From positions 1 to 64,000 of the forward strand of contig SKJG01000066.1 of the NCBI GenBank assembly GCA_007116035.1: DNA of 64,000 bases, in the 5' to 3' direction. Within the stretch, counting starts at the first letter, position 1; each line of letters begins with the position of its first letter. Below are positions 51,115 through 63,803 of the stretch, piece by piece. A program made the position numbers and the translations under genes. Under the pieces are notes generated by a model. That model was not told the DNA's origin and did no database searches. It worked only from the letters and a program-made list of their open reading frames with translations. This stretch comes from Thioalkalivibrio sp. (lineage in GTDB: Bacteria > Pseudomonadota > Gammaproteobacteria > Ectothiorhodospirales > Ectothiorhodospiraceae).

Positions 51115-51567
51115 ATGGCAACCAAGACCGTCCCCGGGCGTTCCTGCCGCCGCGCTGCATCGACCTTCGACTGGGGGAACCTCATCGCCGTCTCCCTGGC
51201 TGGTATACCGCTGTTCCTGGTCAGCGGCGAAGTGGGTATCGCCACCATCATCGCCGCGATTATGGGGATCGTACCACTGATCTTCTGGTTCGGCGCCTCG
51301 ATGATGGTGTATGCGATGTGCCGCCATCATCCGGAAGACCGCGTCGGCCAGTTCACCCAGTGGGCCGCCTACCGCTACTACGGGCTCATGGGCTCGCTGA
51401 TCGTGGTGGCGACCTTCTTTCCGCCCGACCTGAATTATTACCGGGGCTACTGGGTGGTGGCCGCGGCCATCCTGATTCCCTGGACGATCGTCGCCTTGAT
51501 CCGCATCTACCGGGAGGACTGGAACGACGTCCAGATCGAGGTCGAACCCGAGGAAAACACGGAATGA
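51115..51567 (+). CDS. Hypothetical multi-TM membrane protein
   Basis: [48 protein letters not shown]...; at least three hydrophobic segments; overlaps bioB. Confidence 0.7.
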   Translation: MATKTVPGRSCRRAASTFDWGNLIAVSLAGIPLFLVSGEVGIATIIAAIMGIVPLIFWFGASMMVYAMCRHHPEDRVGQFTQWAAYRYYGLMGSLIVVATFFPPDLNYYRGYWVVAAAILIPWTIVALIRIYREDWNDVQIEVEPEENTE

Positions 51568-52577
51568 GTCTCACCCGACACGACTGGACGATCGAAGAAA
51601 TCGAGTCCCTGCTGGAGCTCCCCTTCAGCGACCTGATCTTTCGGGCCCAGGGCATTCACCGGCAGCATTTCGACCCCAACCGGGTGCAGGTCAGCACCCT
51701 CTTGTCGATCAAGACCGGCGCCTGCCCGGAGGATTGCGGCTACTGCCCGCAGAGTGCCCATCACGATGTCGCGCTGGAACGGGAACGGCTGCTGCCGCTG
51801 GACGAAGTGCTGGAGGCGGCCCGGGGCGCCCGGGAGAAGGGCGCGACCCGGTTCTGCATGGGCGCCGCATGGCGCAACCCGACCGACCGGAACCTGGAAC
51901 GGGTGATCGAGATGGTGCAGGCCGTGCGCGAACAGGGGCTGGAGACCTGCATGACCCTGGGCATGCTGACCCCGGAGCAGGCGCAGCGGCTGGCCAGGGC
52001 CGGCCTCGACTACTACAACCACAACCTGGACACCTCCCCCGAGTTCTACGGCGAGATCATCAGCACGCGCACCTACCAGGAGCGCCTGGATACGCTGGAG
52101 CATGTGCGTGCCGCAGGCATGAGCGTCTGCACCGGCGGCATCCTCGGCATGGGCGAGTCGCGCCGCGACCGGGCCGGCCTGCTCCAGCAACTCGCCAATC
52201 TCCCGCGCCATCCGGAATCCGTGCCCATCAACCAGCTGGTCCAGGTCGAGGGAACCCCCCTGTTCGGTGTCGAGGACCTGGATCCCTTCGAATTCGTCCG
52301 CACCGTCGCGGTGGCGCGGATCCTGATGCCCGAGGCACATGTGCGCCTATCGGCCGGGCGCACCGGCATGAGCGACGAGATGCAGGCGCTGTGCTTCCTG
52401 GCCGGCGCCAACTCGATCTTTTACGGCGAACAACTCCTGACCACCCCGAATCCGCACCAGGATCGCGATCAGGCCCTGTTCCGGCGCCTCGGCATCCTGC
52501 CCGAGGCAGCAGAGGAGCCTCCGACGGCGGTCGGCGAGCCATCTTCGGAGCCTTGGGAACGGATCCGGCACCTCTGA
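51564..52577 (+). CDS. bioB: Biotin synthase
   Basis: [28 protein letters not shown] radical-SAM motif. Confidence 0.98.
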   Translation: MSLTRHDWTIEEIESLLELPFSDLIFRAQGIHRQHFDPNRVQVSTLLSIKTGACPEDCGYCPQSAHHDVALERERLLPLDEVLEAARGAREKGATRFCMGAAWRNPTDRNLERVIEMVQAVREQGLETCMTLGMLTPEQAQRLARAGLDYYNHNLDTSPEFYGEIISTRTYQERLDTLEHVRAAGMSVCTGGILGMGESRRDRAGLLQQLANLPRHPESVPINQLVQVEGTPLFGVEDLDPFEFVRTVAVARILMPEAHVRLSAGRTGMSDEMQALCFLAGANSIFYGEQLLTTPNPHQDRDQALFRRLGILPEAAEEPPTAVGEPSSEPWERIRHL

Positions 52578-52735
52578 CTGGACCCCGACGGAACGCGCCA
52601 GGCAGCCATGTTTGAGGACCCCATCCCAATCCGCCTTGCAAGCAAGGACCGATCTGATGCGGCCGGCCCCCGACCCGCTGCCCGCTGGGTAGCAGGCCGC
52701 AGCGGGCCGCCCGCCTGCAGCCCCGGGAGAATGTC

Positions 52736-53920
52736 GTGACGGCGGCTGCGGAAGTGCGGCTGCGCGAACGCCTGGATGCGGTCCATGCCGCCGGGCGCTG
52801 GCGCATGCCGCGGGTACTGGAGGGTCGGCAGGCGCCGGAGCAGGTCATCGACGGGCACAGGGTCCTGGCCTTCTGCTCCAATGATTATCTCGGGCTGGCG
52901 GCGGATCCACGGGTCACCGCGGCCGCCCGTGCCGCGATGGAACGGTACGGACTCGGCGCCGGAGCGGCACATCTGGTCAACGGTCACACCCGCGCGCACG
53001 CCGAACTGGAAGAAGACCTGGCCGCTTTCACCGGCCGTCCGCGGGCGCTGCTGTTCTCGACCGGATACATGGCCAATCTCGGTGTCCTGCAGGCGCTGGC
53101 GGGGCGGCATGACGTGGTGCTGGAAGACCGCCTGAACCACGCCTCACTGATCGATGCGAGCCGCCTGGCCGGCTGCCGTGTGCGTCGTTACCGGCACGCG
53201 GATGCGGAGCATGCCGCCTCCCTGCTGGCCGTAACAGCGCCGGGGCAATCCAGCCTCATCGTCACGGACGGGGTGTTTTCCATGGATGGCAATCTTGCCC
53301 CCCTGCCCGCCCTTGTCGATGCCGCGCGGCGGCGGGCCGCCTGGCTGATGGTCGACGACGCGCACGGCCTTGGCGTGCTCGGCGAGCAGGGCGGTGGGAG
53401 TTGCGAGCATTTCGGCCTGTCTCCCGACGAGGTGCCGATACTGATGGGGACACTGGGCAAGGCCTTCGGCACCGCTGGCGCTTTCGTCGCGGGCAGCACC
53501 ACACTGATCGAGGGCCTTGTGCAATTCGCGCGAACCTACACCTACACCACGGCCATGCCCGCGGCGCTGGCGGCGGCCACCCGCGTATCCCTCGATATCG
53601 CGCGTCGGGAAGGCTGGCGCCGGGAACACCTGCGTGCACTGATCAAACGTCTGCAGCAGGGTTTCGCCCAGCTGGGTCTGCCTGTGCCGGCGAGCCAAAC
53701 ACCCATCCAACCGTTACTCCTGGGATCCTCCCGGCTCGCCAGCGAGACCGCCGCAGCGCTGTTTGAGGCAGGCGTCATGGTACCCGCCATTCGCCCCCCC
53801 ACCGTGCCGGAGGGTACGGCCCGACTGCGGATCACGCTGTCCGCGAGCCATTCGGAGAGCCAGGTCGACCGGCTGCTGGAGACCCTGAAACGGGTGCTGG
53901 CGCGGACCCGCGCGGCGTAA
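52736..53920 (+). CDS. bioF: 8-amino-7-oxononanoate synthase
   Basis: FCSNDYLGLAADPRVTAAARAAMERYGLGAGAAHLVNGHTRAHAELEEDLAAFTGRP...GTLGKAFGTAGAFVAG. Confidence 0.96.
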   Translation: MTAAAEVRLRERLDAVHAAGRWRMPRVLEGRQAPEQVIDGHRVLAFCSNDYLGLAADPRVTAAARAAMERYGLGAGAAHLVNGHTRAHAELEEDLAAFTGRPRALLFSTGYMANLGVLQALAGRHDVVLEDRLNHASLIDASRLAGCRVRRYRHADAEHAASLLAVTAPGQSSLIVTDGVFSMDGNLAPLPALVDAARRRAAWLMVDDAHGLGVLGEQGGGSCEHFGLSPDEVPILMGTLGKAFGTAGAFVAGSTTLIEGLVQFARTYTYTTAMPAALAAATRVSLDIARREGWRREHLRALIKRLQQGFAQLGLPVPASQTPIQPLLLGSSRLASETAAALFEAGVMVPAIRPPTVPEGTARLRITLSASHSESQVDRLLETLKRVLARTRAA

Positions 53921-53987
53921 CCGCGAGCCCTTTGCTGTCAATCCATCCATACCTGTTGTTGGACCATCCGGACCGGAGCCGTTTGCA

Positions 53988-54452
53988 ATGCCTGTGAAGA
54001 GAATCACCATCATCGTCACCAAGGGTACGCTGGACGCGGCCTACCCGCCCTTCATCCTCGCCTCGACGGCGACCGCTCTGGGTTACGAGTGCCGGATGTT
54101 CTTCACCTTTTACGGGCTTCGATTGCTGAAGCAGGACCTTCAGTATCTGGACATGAGCCCGCTGGGCAACCCCGCCATCGCGACACGGATGCCGGTCGTG
54201 CTGCAGCTGCTTCCGGGCATGCAGGCGCTCTTCACGAGGAAGATGCGGGCAAGGCTGCAGGCGAAGGGGGTCGCGGACATCGCGGAACTCCGCCAGCTGT
54301 GCCTGGACGCCGAGGTGCGGATGTTCGCGTGCCAGATGACCGCCGAACTCCACGCCTACCGCAAGCGGGACCTCATCAAGGGAATCGAGTTCGCGGGCGC
54401 CGCCACCTTCTTCGACTCCGCGGGCGAATCCGACATCTGCCTGTACACCTGA
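53988..54452 (+). CDS. DsrE2-like (DsrE/DsrF family) protein
   Basis: ITIIVTKGTLDAAYPPFILASTATALGYECRMFFTFYGLRLL...LPGMQALFTRKMRARL...CLDAEVRMFACQMT...GIEFAGAATFFD. Confidence 0.9.
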   Translation: MPVKRITIIVTKGTLDAAYPPFILASTATALGYECRMFFTFYGLRLLKQDLQYLDMSPLGNPAIATRMPVVLQLLPGMQALFTRKMRARLQAKGVADIAELRQLCLDAEVRMFACQMTAELHAYRKRDLIKGIEFAGAATFFDSAGESDICLYT

Positions 54453-54503
54453 ACCGCGCAGCCCCCTGTCGCCGCGGACATGCGGTCACGCGCGGGCCTG
54501 CGC

Positions 54504-55706
54504 TCAGCCCACGTCCGCGCCGGACTGCCGCGCCTCCAGAATCGCGGTGATCTCCGCGTCGTGCAGTACGATGGGGTTGGTCTTCATGCTGGAACCTCGG
54601 CTGTTGGCAACGATCCGGGGATGATCCCCGGCAGTGATCCCGAAGCGATCCAGGGTGGGCAGATCCAGCAGCCCCGTCCACGCCTCCAGTTGTTCGACCA
54701 GGGCGGCGCGGGCCTCGCCGTCATCCAGAGCGTCCCGGCCCGTCAGCAGGCGGCCCACGACGGCATAACGCGCCAGCGCGGGATGTCCCGGGTCGCGCTC
54801 GGACAGGGCGCGGATATTCACCGCAGTGGCAGCGGCCACGAGTGTGCCGCAGGCGACACCGTGTGGGATCGGGAAGAACGCGCCCAGCGGCGCCGCCAAA
54901 CCGTGGACGGACCCCAACCCGGTCTGGGCCAGGGTGATGCCGGACAGCAGCGATGCATAGGCCATTCCGGACCGGGCCGCGGCGTTGCCGGGGTCGCGGT
55001 AAAGGGTGAACAGGCTGTCGCGCGCATGTGCCATCCCGTCGAGGGCCAGCGCATCGCAGAAGGGGTTCGCGCGCAACGAGAGATAGGACTCCAGTAATTG
55101 GGTCAATGCATCCATTCCGTTGCCGGCAATCACCCCTGGCGCGCAGGTCGCGAGGAAATCGGGATCGACCACCGCGTACTCCGCCACCAGGCGCTCATCC
55201 CGGAAGGATTTCTTGTAGGCCCCGGCCCCGTGCGTGCTGAGCACCGCGTTCCTGGTCGCCTCCGAGCCCGTCCCGGCGGTGGTCGGCGCCGCAATGAAAG
55301 GCAGCGCCGGGCCACGATAGGGCCGCTCCGGACCGACGCCCTCGAGGTGATCCAGCACCGGGTTGCCCGGAAGCAGCAGGCCGGCGATCGCCTTGCCGGC
55401 ATCCAACGCACTGCCGCCACCGATCGCGACCACCACCGAGACATTGCGGCCCCGATAGCGCTGCACCGCGGCATCGATGGCCTCCGGGGAGGGTTCGCCG
55501 GAGATGCGATGGCCGATCACGTCCAGGCCCTGGGCCGTGAAACCGGCCTCGAGTTCCGGCCAGAACGGTCCCTGCAGCAGCGAACGGCTGCCCGTCACCA
55601 ACAGCACCCGCCTGCCGAAACCCGCCGCCAGCGCCGGCAACCTGTGCCTCACGCCGGCCCCGAACTCGATCCGCGGCAGGCGCGCGATCGCAAAATCCAT
55701 CGCCAT
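54504..55706 (-). CDS. Iron-containing alcohol dehydrogenase
   Basis: VVVAIGGGSALDAGKAIAGLL...APTTAGTGSEATRNAVL...GMDALTQLLESYLSLRANPFCDALALDG...LAAPLGAFFPIPHG. Confidence 0.94.
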   Translation of the reverse strand: MAMDFAIARLPRIEFGAGVRHRLPALAAGFGRRVLLVTGSRSLLQGPFWPELEAGFTAQGLDVIGHRISGEPSPEAIDAAVQRYRGRNVSVVVAIGGGSALDAGKAIAGLLLPGNPVLDHLEGVGPERPYRGPALPFIAAPTTAGTGSEATRNAVLSTHGAGAYKKSFRDERLVAEYAVVDPDFLATCAPGVIAGNGMDALTQLLESYLSLRANPFCDALALDGMAHARDSLFTLYRDPGNAAARSGMAYASLLSGITLAQTGLGSVHGLAAPLGAFFPIPHGVACGTLVAAATAVNIRALSERDPGHPALARYAVVGRLLTGRDALDDGEARAALVEQLEAWTGLLDLPTLDRFGITAGDHPRIVANSRGSSMKTNPIVLHDAEITAILEARQSGADVG

Positions 55707-55754
55707 GCTGGTCCCCCTTGCTGTTTTCACCACATCACCGGTGACCGACCCATG

Positions 55755-56426
55755 TCAGATCAGCCCCCGCTCGGCAAACGACAATGTCTCATCGGCGACG
55801 ATCACGTGATCAAGCACCCGCACATCGACCAGACCCAGTGCCTCCTGCAATCGTCGTGTGATCGCCTCATCGGCTCGCGACGGCTCGGCCACCCCGGAGG
55901 GATGATTATGCGCCAGGATCACCGCTGCGGCGTTGTGGTGCAACACCCGGCGCACGACCTCGCGCGGGTGTACGCTGGCCCCGTCGATGGTGCCCCGAAA
56001 GAGTTCCTCGAAGGCGAGCACACGGTGCCGGTTGTCGAGGAAAAGGCAGGCGAAGACTTCGAACGGATAGTCACGGAGCCGGGCCGCGAGAAAGGTCCGG
56101 GTCGCCACCGGCGAGGTGATCGCATCGCCGCGCTGCACCGTGGCGGCGAGGTGCCTGCGCCCCATCTCCAGCACGGCCCGCAGCTGGGCATATTTCGCCG
56201 CGCCAAGTCCACGGGCGTCGCAAAAGGCCTTCTGGTCTGCCTGCAACAGCGGACGCAGGCCGCCGAAGTGGGTCAGCAGTTCGCGCGCGAGATCCACCGC
56301 GCTCTTGCCCGAGACCCCAGTGCGCAGGAAGATCGCCAGCAGTTCGGCATCGGACAGTGCGTCCGGCCCGCGCAGCAGCAGTTTTTCCCGGGGACGTTCC
56401 TCCACCGGCCAATCAGAAATCGCCAT
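55755..56426 (-). CDS. radC: RadC/JAB-domain protein
   Basis: [37 protein letters not shown]...[25 protein letters not shown]. Confidence 0.96.
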   Translation of the reverse strand: MAISDWPVEERPREKLLLRGPDALSDAELLAIFLRTGVSGKSAVDLARELLTHFGGLRPLLQADQKAFCDARGLGAAKYAQLRAVLEMGRRHLAATVQRGDAITSPVATRTFLAARLRDYPFEVFACLFLDNRHRVLAFEELFRGTIDGASVHPREVVRRVLHHNAAAVILAHNHPSGVAEPSRADEAITRRLQEALGLVDVRVLDHVIVADETLSFAERGLI

Positions 56427-56501
56427 CACCACCTCCCTGTGGCTGTTCAACTATCCTCGCTTCTTACCACGCGCCGAAGGACAAGCCAAGACCCGCAGGG
56501 A

Positions 56502-56644
56502 TTTTTCACCACGAAGACCACGAAGACACGAAGACACGAAGATTTTCTGGGGAACGCAGGGGTGAGGAACATGGAAGCATGCCCGATCTAAGTATCCAGC
56601 GGCGGCGCCGTCCCAAGAACCTTCGTGATCTTCGTGGTGAACAC
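56502..56644. repeat. ACGAAG-repeat-containing inverted intergenic element
   Basis: Left arm TTTTTCACCACGAAGACCACGAAGACACGAAGACACGAAGA; right arm CTTCGTGATCTTCGTGGTGAA. Confidence 0.75.
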
Positions 56645-56691
56645 CAAGCCCCTGCTTCGCGGTGAAATCCCGACTGGGGTAAGCTTCCGCG

Positions 56692-57906
56692 ATGAAAACC
56701 GGGGGCAGACCGAACATCCTGCTGGGGGTCAGCGGCGGCATCGCGGCCTACAAGGCCTGCGAGCTGGTGCGGCGTCTGCGCGACGCCGGCTGCGAGGTGC
56801 GGGTGGTGATGACGCGCGCGGCCACGGCCTTCGTCGCGCCGCTGACCTTTCAGGCCCTGTCCGGGCAGCCGGTGCGCACGGACCTGCTGGACGCGGAAGC
56901 GGAAAGCGGCATGGACCACATCGCGCTCGCCCGATGGGCGGACCGGGTGGTCATCGCTCCCGCCAGCGCGAACCTGATGGCCCGGCTTGCGGCGGGCATG
57001 GCCGACGACCTGCTGACCACCCTGTGCCTGGCCACCGAGGCTCCGATGCTGCTCGCGCCGGCCATGAATCGGGTGATGTGGGCCCACCGTGCGACCCGGG
57101 CCAACACCGAGCGCCTGCTGACCCGTGGGGTCCGGATCGTCGGACCCGAATCCGGCAGCCAGGCCTGCGGTGAGGAGGGAGCCGGACGCATGGCCGAACC
57201 CGCCAGCATCCTGCACGCCTTGCTGGGTCCGGGATCCGGCCCCCTGTCCGGACGCCGGGTGCTGATCACGGCGGGCCCGACCCACGAGCCGATCGACCCG
57301 GTGCGCTTCGTCGGCAACCGCAGCTCCGGTCGCATGGGCGTCGCGCTGGCCACGGCGGCGCGCGATGCCGGCGCCGAGGTCTGTCTGGTGCACGGACCGC
57401 TTGCAGTGGAACCACCCGCTGGGGTCGAGGCGGTGCCGGTAGAGACCGCCGCGGCGATGCGCATCGCGGTGCTGCAGCGTCTCGATGACCAGGACCTGTT
57501 CATCGCCGCGGCGGCCGTGGCCGATTACCGGCCGCGCGAGGTGGCCGGGCAGAAGCTGAAGAAGGACGCATCGACACTGACGCTCGAGCTGATCCGCAAC
57601 CCGGATATCCTCGCTGAGGTGGCCGCGCGGCGTCCGCGCCCCTTCGTCGTCGGCTTCGCGGCCGAGACCACGGACCTGCGTGGGAACGCGCTGGCGAAGC
57701 TGGCGCGAAAGGGCCTGGACCTGATCGCCGCGAACGACGTCTCCGCAGGACAGGGGATCGGACGACCAACCAATGCGCTGTCGGTGTTCTGGGAGGGCGG
57801 TGAGCGTCTGTTTCCGGAACAGCCCAAGGCCGACCTGGCGCGTGCCCTGATCGATCTGATCACCGAGCGCATGGAGCACGGCAGCGCAGATCCTTCCACC
57901 ACCTGA
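56692..57906 (+). CDS. coaBC: Bifunctional phosphopantothenoylcysteine decarboxylase/synthase
   Basis: NILLGVSGGIAAYKACELVRRLRDAGCEVRVVMTRAATAFVAPLTFQALSG...VLITAGPTHEPIDPVRFVGNRSSGRMG. Confidence 0.97.
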   Translation: MKTGGRPNILLGVSGGIAAYKACELVRRLRDAGCEVRVVMTRAATAFVAPLTFQALSGQPVRTDLLDAEAESGMDHIALARWADRVVIAPASANLMARLAAGMADDLLTTLCLATEAPMLLAPAMNRVMWAHRATRANTERLLTRGVRIVGPESGSQACGEEGAGRMAEPASILHALLGPGSGPLSGRRVLITAGPTHEPIDPVRFVGNRSSGRMGVALATAARDAGAEVCLVHGPLAVEPPAGVEAVPVETAAAMRIAVLQRLDDQDLFIAAAAVADYRPREVAGQKLKKDASTLTLELIRNPDILAEVAARRPRPFVVGFAAETTDLRGNALAKLARKGLDLIAANDVSAGQGIGRPTNALSVFWEGGERLFPEQPKADLARALIDLITERMEHGSADPSTT

Positions 57907-57921
57907 ACCGGAGTCCCGGGC

Positions 57922-59983
<2,062 letters not shown>

Positions 59984-59985
<2 letters not shown>

Positions 59986-60745
59986 GTCCCCCCTCGATCA
60001 CCTGGGTCTGGTGCTGATTGCCCTGGTCGCAAACGGTCTGTCGGCGCTTGCTGGTGGCGGCGCTGGCCTGCTCCAGCTTCCGGCGCTGATCTTTCTCGGA
60101 CTCCCGTTTCCGGTCGCCCTCGCCACGCACAAGATCGCCTCTGTAGCACTAGGTATCGGCGCGAGTCTACGACACTTGAGGCAGAGCAGCTTCGAGGCCA
60201 GGCGGCTGGTGCTGATCCTGGCCACCGGGCTGCCCGGCGTGGTGCTCGGAGCCATGCTGGTGCTCGAGATCCCTCCGCGCGCCGGCGAAATCGCCCTCGG
60301 TGCGCTCACCATCGGGCTCGGCTGGTACTCCTGGCGCCGACCGCAGCTCGGCCAGCAGATGGTGGTCGTCGCCGGGGGCTCCGCGCACGTGCTGAACGGA
60401 GCCCTCGGCCTGTTCCTGATCGGCGTATTGAACGGCTCGCTGACCTCCGGGACGGGACTGATGGTGACCCTATGGCTGGTGCGCTGGTACGGACTGTCCT
60501 ATACCCAGGCCGTGGCCTACACCATGGTGCTGGTCGGACTGTTCTGGAACGGCACCGGGGCGCTGGTACTAGGGACCCTGGGCGAAGTGCGCTGGGACTG
60601 GCTGCCCGCCCTGCTAATCGGAAGTTTCGCCGGCGGCTATCTCGGCAGCAGCCTCGCCCTCCGCTACGGCAACCGCCTGGTCAAGCGGGTCTTCGAGGTC
60701 GTGACCGTCCTTACCGGCCTGGCGCTGCTTCTGCCCTGGCCATGA
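59984..60745 (+). CDS. TauE/SafE-family sulfite exporter-like permease
   Basis: LIALVANGLSALAGGGAGLLQLPALIFLGLPFPVALATHKIASVALGIGASLRHLRQ...; multi-TM. Confidence 0.92.
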
Positions 60746-60805
60746 CCGTCATTCAGAGGATTCTTGGAGCGCCCACGCCTGCTCCCGTGTTGCAGCGGCA
60801 GGCGT

Positions 60806-62995
60806 TCAGCGCTGATCCATTCCGCGGGGCTGCTCCGGGACATCACAGCGGTTCAGCAGATCGAAGTACGCCACCGCTTCCAGGACGCCCAGCGCGTGCA
60901 TGGCCTCGGCGAAGTAGATGCGTGCGAACCCACGGAGCTTGTCCAACTCCGGATGATGGTTGCCCACCACCACCCCCAACAGCCGCCCGCGCAGCATGTC
61001 CTCGTCGTTTCCCGAGTCGCCGGCGACCAGCACCTGCTCCAGCGGAATGGCCCATTTGTCCGCAATGTACCGGACCGCGAGACCCTTGGAAGCCCGCACC
61101 GGCAGCAGGTCCAGAAACATGCCGTGCGAATGGATCACGCGGGCATGAAGATCCGCCTGGTACAGAAGTCGCTCAATGGCCGGGACACCCTCGAACTCCT
61201 CCGGATCGACGAAGAAACTGAGCTTGAACGGGCGCTGGTCGACATCGGGCTGGAGGACCAGCTTCATCTCCCGCGCCAGCAGATCCCGCAGACGGTCCGG
61301 CTCCCAGCGATGGCTGATGTGCCGCTCCCACCCCTTATCGGGGGTCGCTTCGGCACCGTAGTTGATCTCAGCCCCAACCGAGGTGATCCAAACGTCCGGC
61401 GCCGGGACGCCATGCCGCTCGAGTGCTTCCTGCGCCGAATCCAGTCTCCGGCCGGTGGCCACACCGAAGGCGACCTGCTTGCGGTGCCGCCGCAGCCAGG
61501 CCAGGAAGGACTTGAGCGCCGCCGGATCCCCGATGAGGGTGTTATCGACATCCGTGAACACAGCGCGGTCGACATCGGCGAGCCGCCCCGAGACCGAACG
61601 TTGTTCGCGCCGGGCACGCTTCACCTCGCGGCCAAGCTTCTTGATCAGGCGGATGTACTGCGCCGCGTGTCCGTCCCAGGAATAGTGCTCGCGCACGCCC
61701 TTCAACCCCTGTTCCGCGTATCGCCGCCACTGCGCACGGTCCCCGAGAATGGTCTCGATCGCCTTGGCGATCCCCGGGGGATCCAGGGGATCGACCAGCA
61801 GGCCGTTGTGGCAGCGCGAGATGATCTCCTTCGGCCCGCCATCGTTGGTCGCCACGATGGGCGCCCCGCTGGCCGCTGCCTCGATCAGCGTCAGGCCGAA
61901 CGGCTCCGTCAACGCGGGATTGACGAAGACCCCCTTGCTGGTCGCCACCAGCCGGTACAGATCGGGAACGTCGTCGCTCTGATGATGCTTCGGATAGGCG
62001 ACCTTGCCATGCAGATCGTGGCGGTCGATCCGCAGCAACAGGTCGATCATCACGTCCCTCGCACCCTTTTCCAGTTCCGCGACGTCGTCCCGGTTGCCGG
62101 CAATGATCAGCAGGTTTGCATGCTCGCGCAGCCATGGACTGCCGGCATACGCCTCGAGCAGGCCACGGATATTCTTGCGCTCGTCGGCACGGGAAAGGGC
62201 CATGATCAGGGGCCGCTCCGGCCTTTCCAGGAAGCGGGCGACCTCGGACCAGATCGGGGGCTTGCTCTCGCCGCGCCGGGCCGGTCGGAAGCGCGACAGG
62301 TCGGTCCCCGGGGGCACCACGACCATCCGCGACGGGTGGTAATTGTGGTAGGTGGCGTATTGGTCCTCGACCTCCTGCTGGGTACTGGCGATGACCCGGT
62401 GCGCGTGGGCCAGGGCCTCCTCCTCCGCCTGAATCCGCCAGGAGATGTTGTAGCGGGCCTCGATGTCGGCCTCCTTCATGCCGTTGGCGAGCAGCCGCTC
62501 GCGCTTGACGCGACCCAGCGAATGGCCCGTGTGCAGCATCGGCACCCCGAGGAGGTTGGACAAACGCGTGGCCACGTAACCCGCATCGGCATAGTGACCG
62601 TGAATCACATCGGGGCGCAGGCCCACCCGGCGGATATGGTCCAGCGCGTTGTCGGCGTAGCAGTCGAGATGGGGCCAGAGCCGCTCCTTGTGCAGATACC
62701 GGCGTGGCCCGCACTCCAGGCGCACGATACGCGCGCCGTTGCCGAGATCTTCTTCGGGTACCAAATAGTCGTCGGCAACACGGGCATCTTCGACGCGGCG
62801 GGTCAGCAGGTCCACCCGGCCGACCTCGGGGTGACGTGCCAGGGCTCCGGCAAGTTCGACGACGTAGAGCGTTTGGCCTCCCGTGTCCGCATCGCGGCCC
62901 AGTTCGAGGTTCGAGGCGCGAATCAGCCCATGCACGCTGATCAGGATGAGGTACAGGCCCTCGCCGGCTCGTGCCTTGCTCTGGGTTTTCTTCAC
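60806..62995 (-). CDS. Sucrose-phosphate synthase with C-terminal HAD domain
   Basis: YLILISVHGLIRASNLELGRDADTGGQTLYVVELAGAL...PDVIHGHYADAGYVATRLSNLLGVPMLHTGHSLGRVKRERLL...RAVFTDVDNTLIGDPAALKSFLAWLRRH. Confidence 0.93.
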   Translation of the reverse strand: MKKTQSKARAGEGLYLILISVHGLIRASNLELGRDADTGGQTLYVVELAGALARHPEVGRVDLLTRRVEDARVADDYLVPEEDLGNGARIVRLECGPRRYLHKERLWPHLDCYADNALDHIRRVGLRPDVIHGHYADAGYVATRLSNLLGVPMLHTGHSLGRVKRERLLANGMKEADIEARYNISWRIQAEEEALAHAHRVIASTQQEVEDQYATYHNYHPSRMVVVPPGTDLSRFRPARRGESKPPIWSEVARFLERPERPLIMALSRADERKNIRGLLEAYAGSPWLREHANLLIIAGNRDDVAELEKGARDVMIDLLLRIDRHDLHGKVAYPKHHQSDDVPDLYRLVATSKGVFVNPALTEPFGLTLIEAAASGAPIVATNDGGPKEIISRCHNGLLVDPLDPPGIAKAIETILGDRAQWRRYAEQGLKGVREHYSWDGHAAQYIRLIKKLGREVKRARREQRSVSGRLADVDRAVFTDVDNTLIGDPAALKSFLAWLRRHRKQVAFGVATGRRLDSAQEALERHGVPAPDVWITSVGAEINYGAEATPDKGWERHISHRWEPDRLRDLLAREMKLVLQPDVDQRPFKLSFFVDPEEFEGVPAIERLLYQADLHARVIHSHGMFLDLLPVRASKGLAVRYIADKWAIPLEQVLVAGDSGNDEDMLRGRLLGVVVGNHHPELDKLRGFARIYFAEAMHALGVLEAVAYFDLLNRCDVPEQPRGMDQR

Positions 62996-63220
62996 GTTTC
63001 TCCTCGCATGTTCGGTGGGATCGTTCAGCCGCCCCGGAATGACCGCTAGACTGCAGCAGGATCGGGGCGGAACCAGAACGCCCGACAAAGCCGCTGCGCC
63101 GGTTCGGGAACGCCCGCACAACAGGCAGACCGCTCCTGGCCGCGCATAACCATACACAACCACAGGTCATTCGGCCAACCGCCCTGGGCCGGCTGCGCAG
63201 CACCAACCGAGGAGCCCGAC

Positions 63221-63616
63221 ATGTCGCAATCCGATGAAATGCCAGAGACCGAAATCCGGCAGAAGCTCACGCCCGAACAATACCGCATCGCCCGTGAAGG
63301 CGGCACCGAACCCGCCTTCACGGGAGCGTATTATGCCCACAAGGCACCCGGCCGATACCGCTGCGTGGTCTGCGGCGCCGAACTCTTCCGATCCGGGGAC
63401 AAATACGATTCCGGCTCTGGCTGGCCGAGCTACACCGCGCCAGCGTCCGACGGGGCCGTCAGCGAACATCGTGACGTCAGCCACGGCATGACCCGCACCG
63501 AGGTGCGCTGCGGACGCTGCCAGTCGCACCTCGGGCATGTCTTTCCGGATGGCCCCGCCCCCACCGGCCTGCGTTACTGCATCAATTCGGCGGTGCTGGA
63601 GTTCGAGCCAGAGTGA
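63221..63616 (+). CDS. msrB: Peptide methionine sulfoxide reductase MsrB
   Basis: [30 protein letters not shown]...[38 protein letters not shown]. Confidence 0.97.
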   Translation: MSQSDEMPETEIRQKLTPEQYRIAREGGTEPAFTGAYYAHKAPGRYRCVVCGAELFRSGDKYDSGSGWPSYTAPASDGAVSEHRDVSHGMTRTEVRCGRCQSHLGHVFPDGPAPTGLRYCINSAVLEFEPE

Positions 63617-63803
63617 CCTGCGAAGTTACCGAACTTCCCGCATGGCCCACCAGGGAAGCGCTGAAGCAAGCCATCCTGGCTTTCTCGGCGCGCGCTGCGC
63701 TGCAAACGCGATTTGCGGCTTGCTTCAGCATCCACCACCTGCCGTGCTCGATGCTGGCGGCACTTCGGCGTGCCTGGGGAAACTCCGATAAACCCGCGTT
63801 TCC

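Noticed and set aside
60764-63049. 761-aa plus-strand ORF opposite sucrose-phosphate synthase
   Set aside because: Antisense shadow; the minus-strand protein has clear GT-B and HAD motifs.
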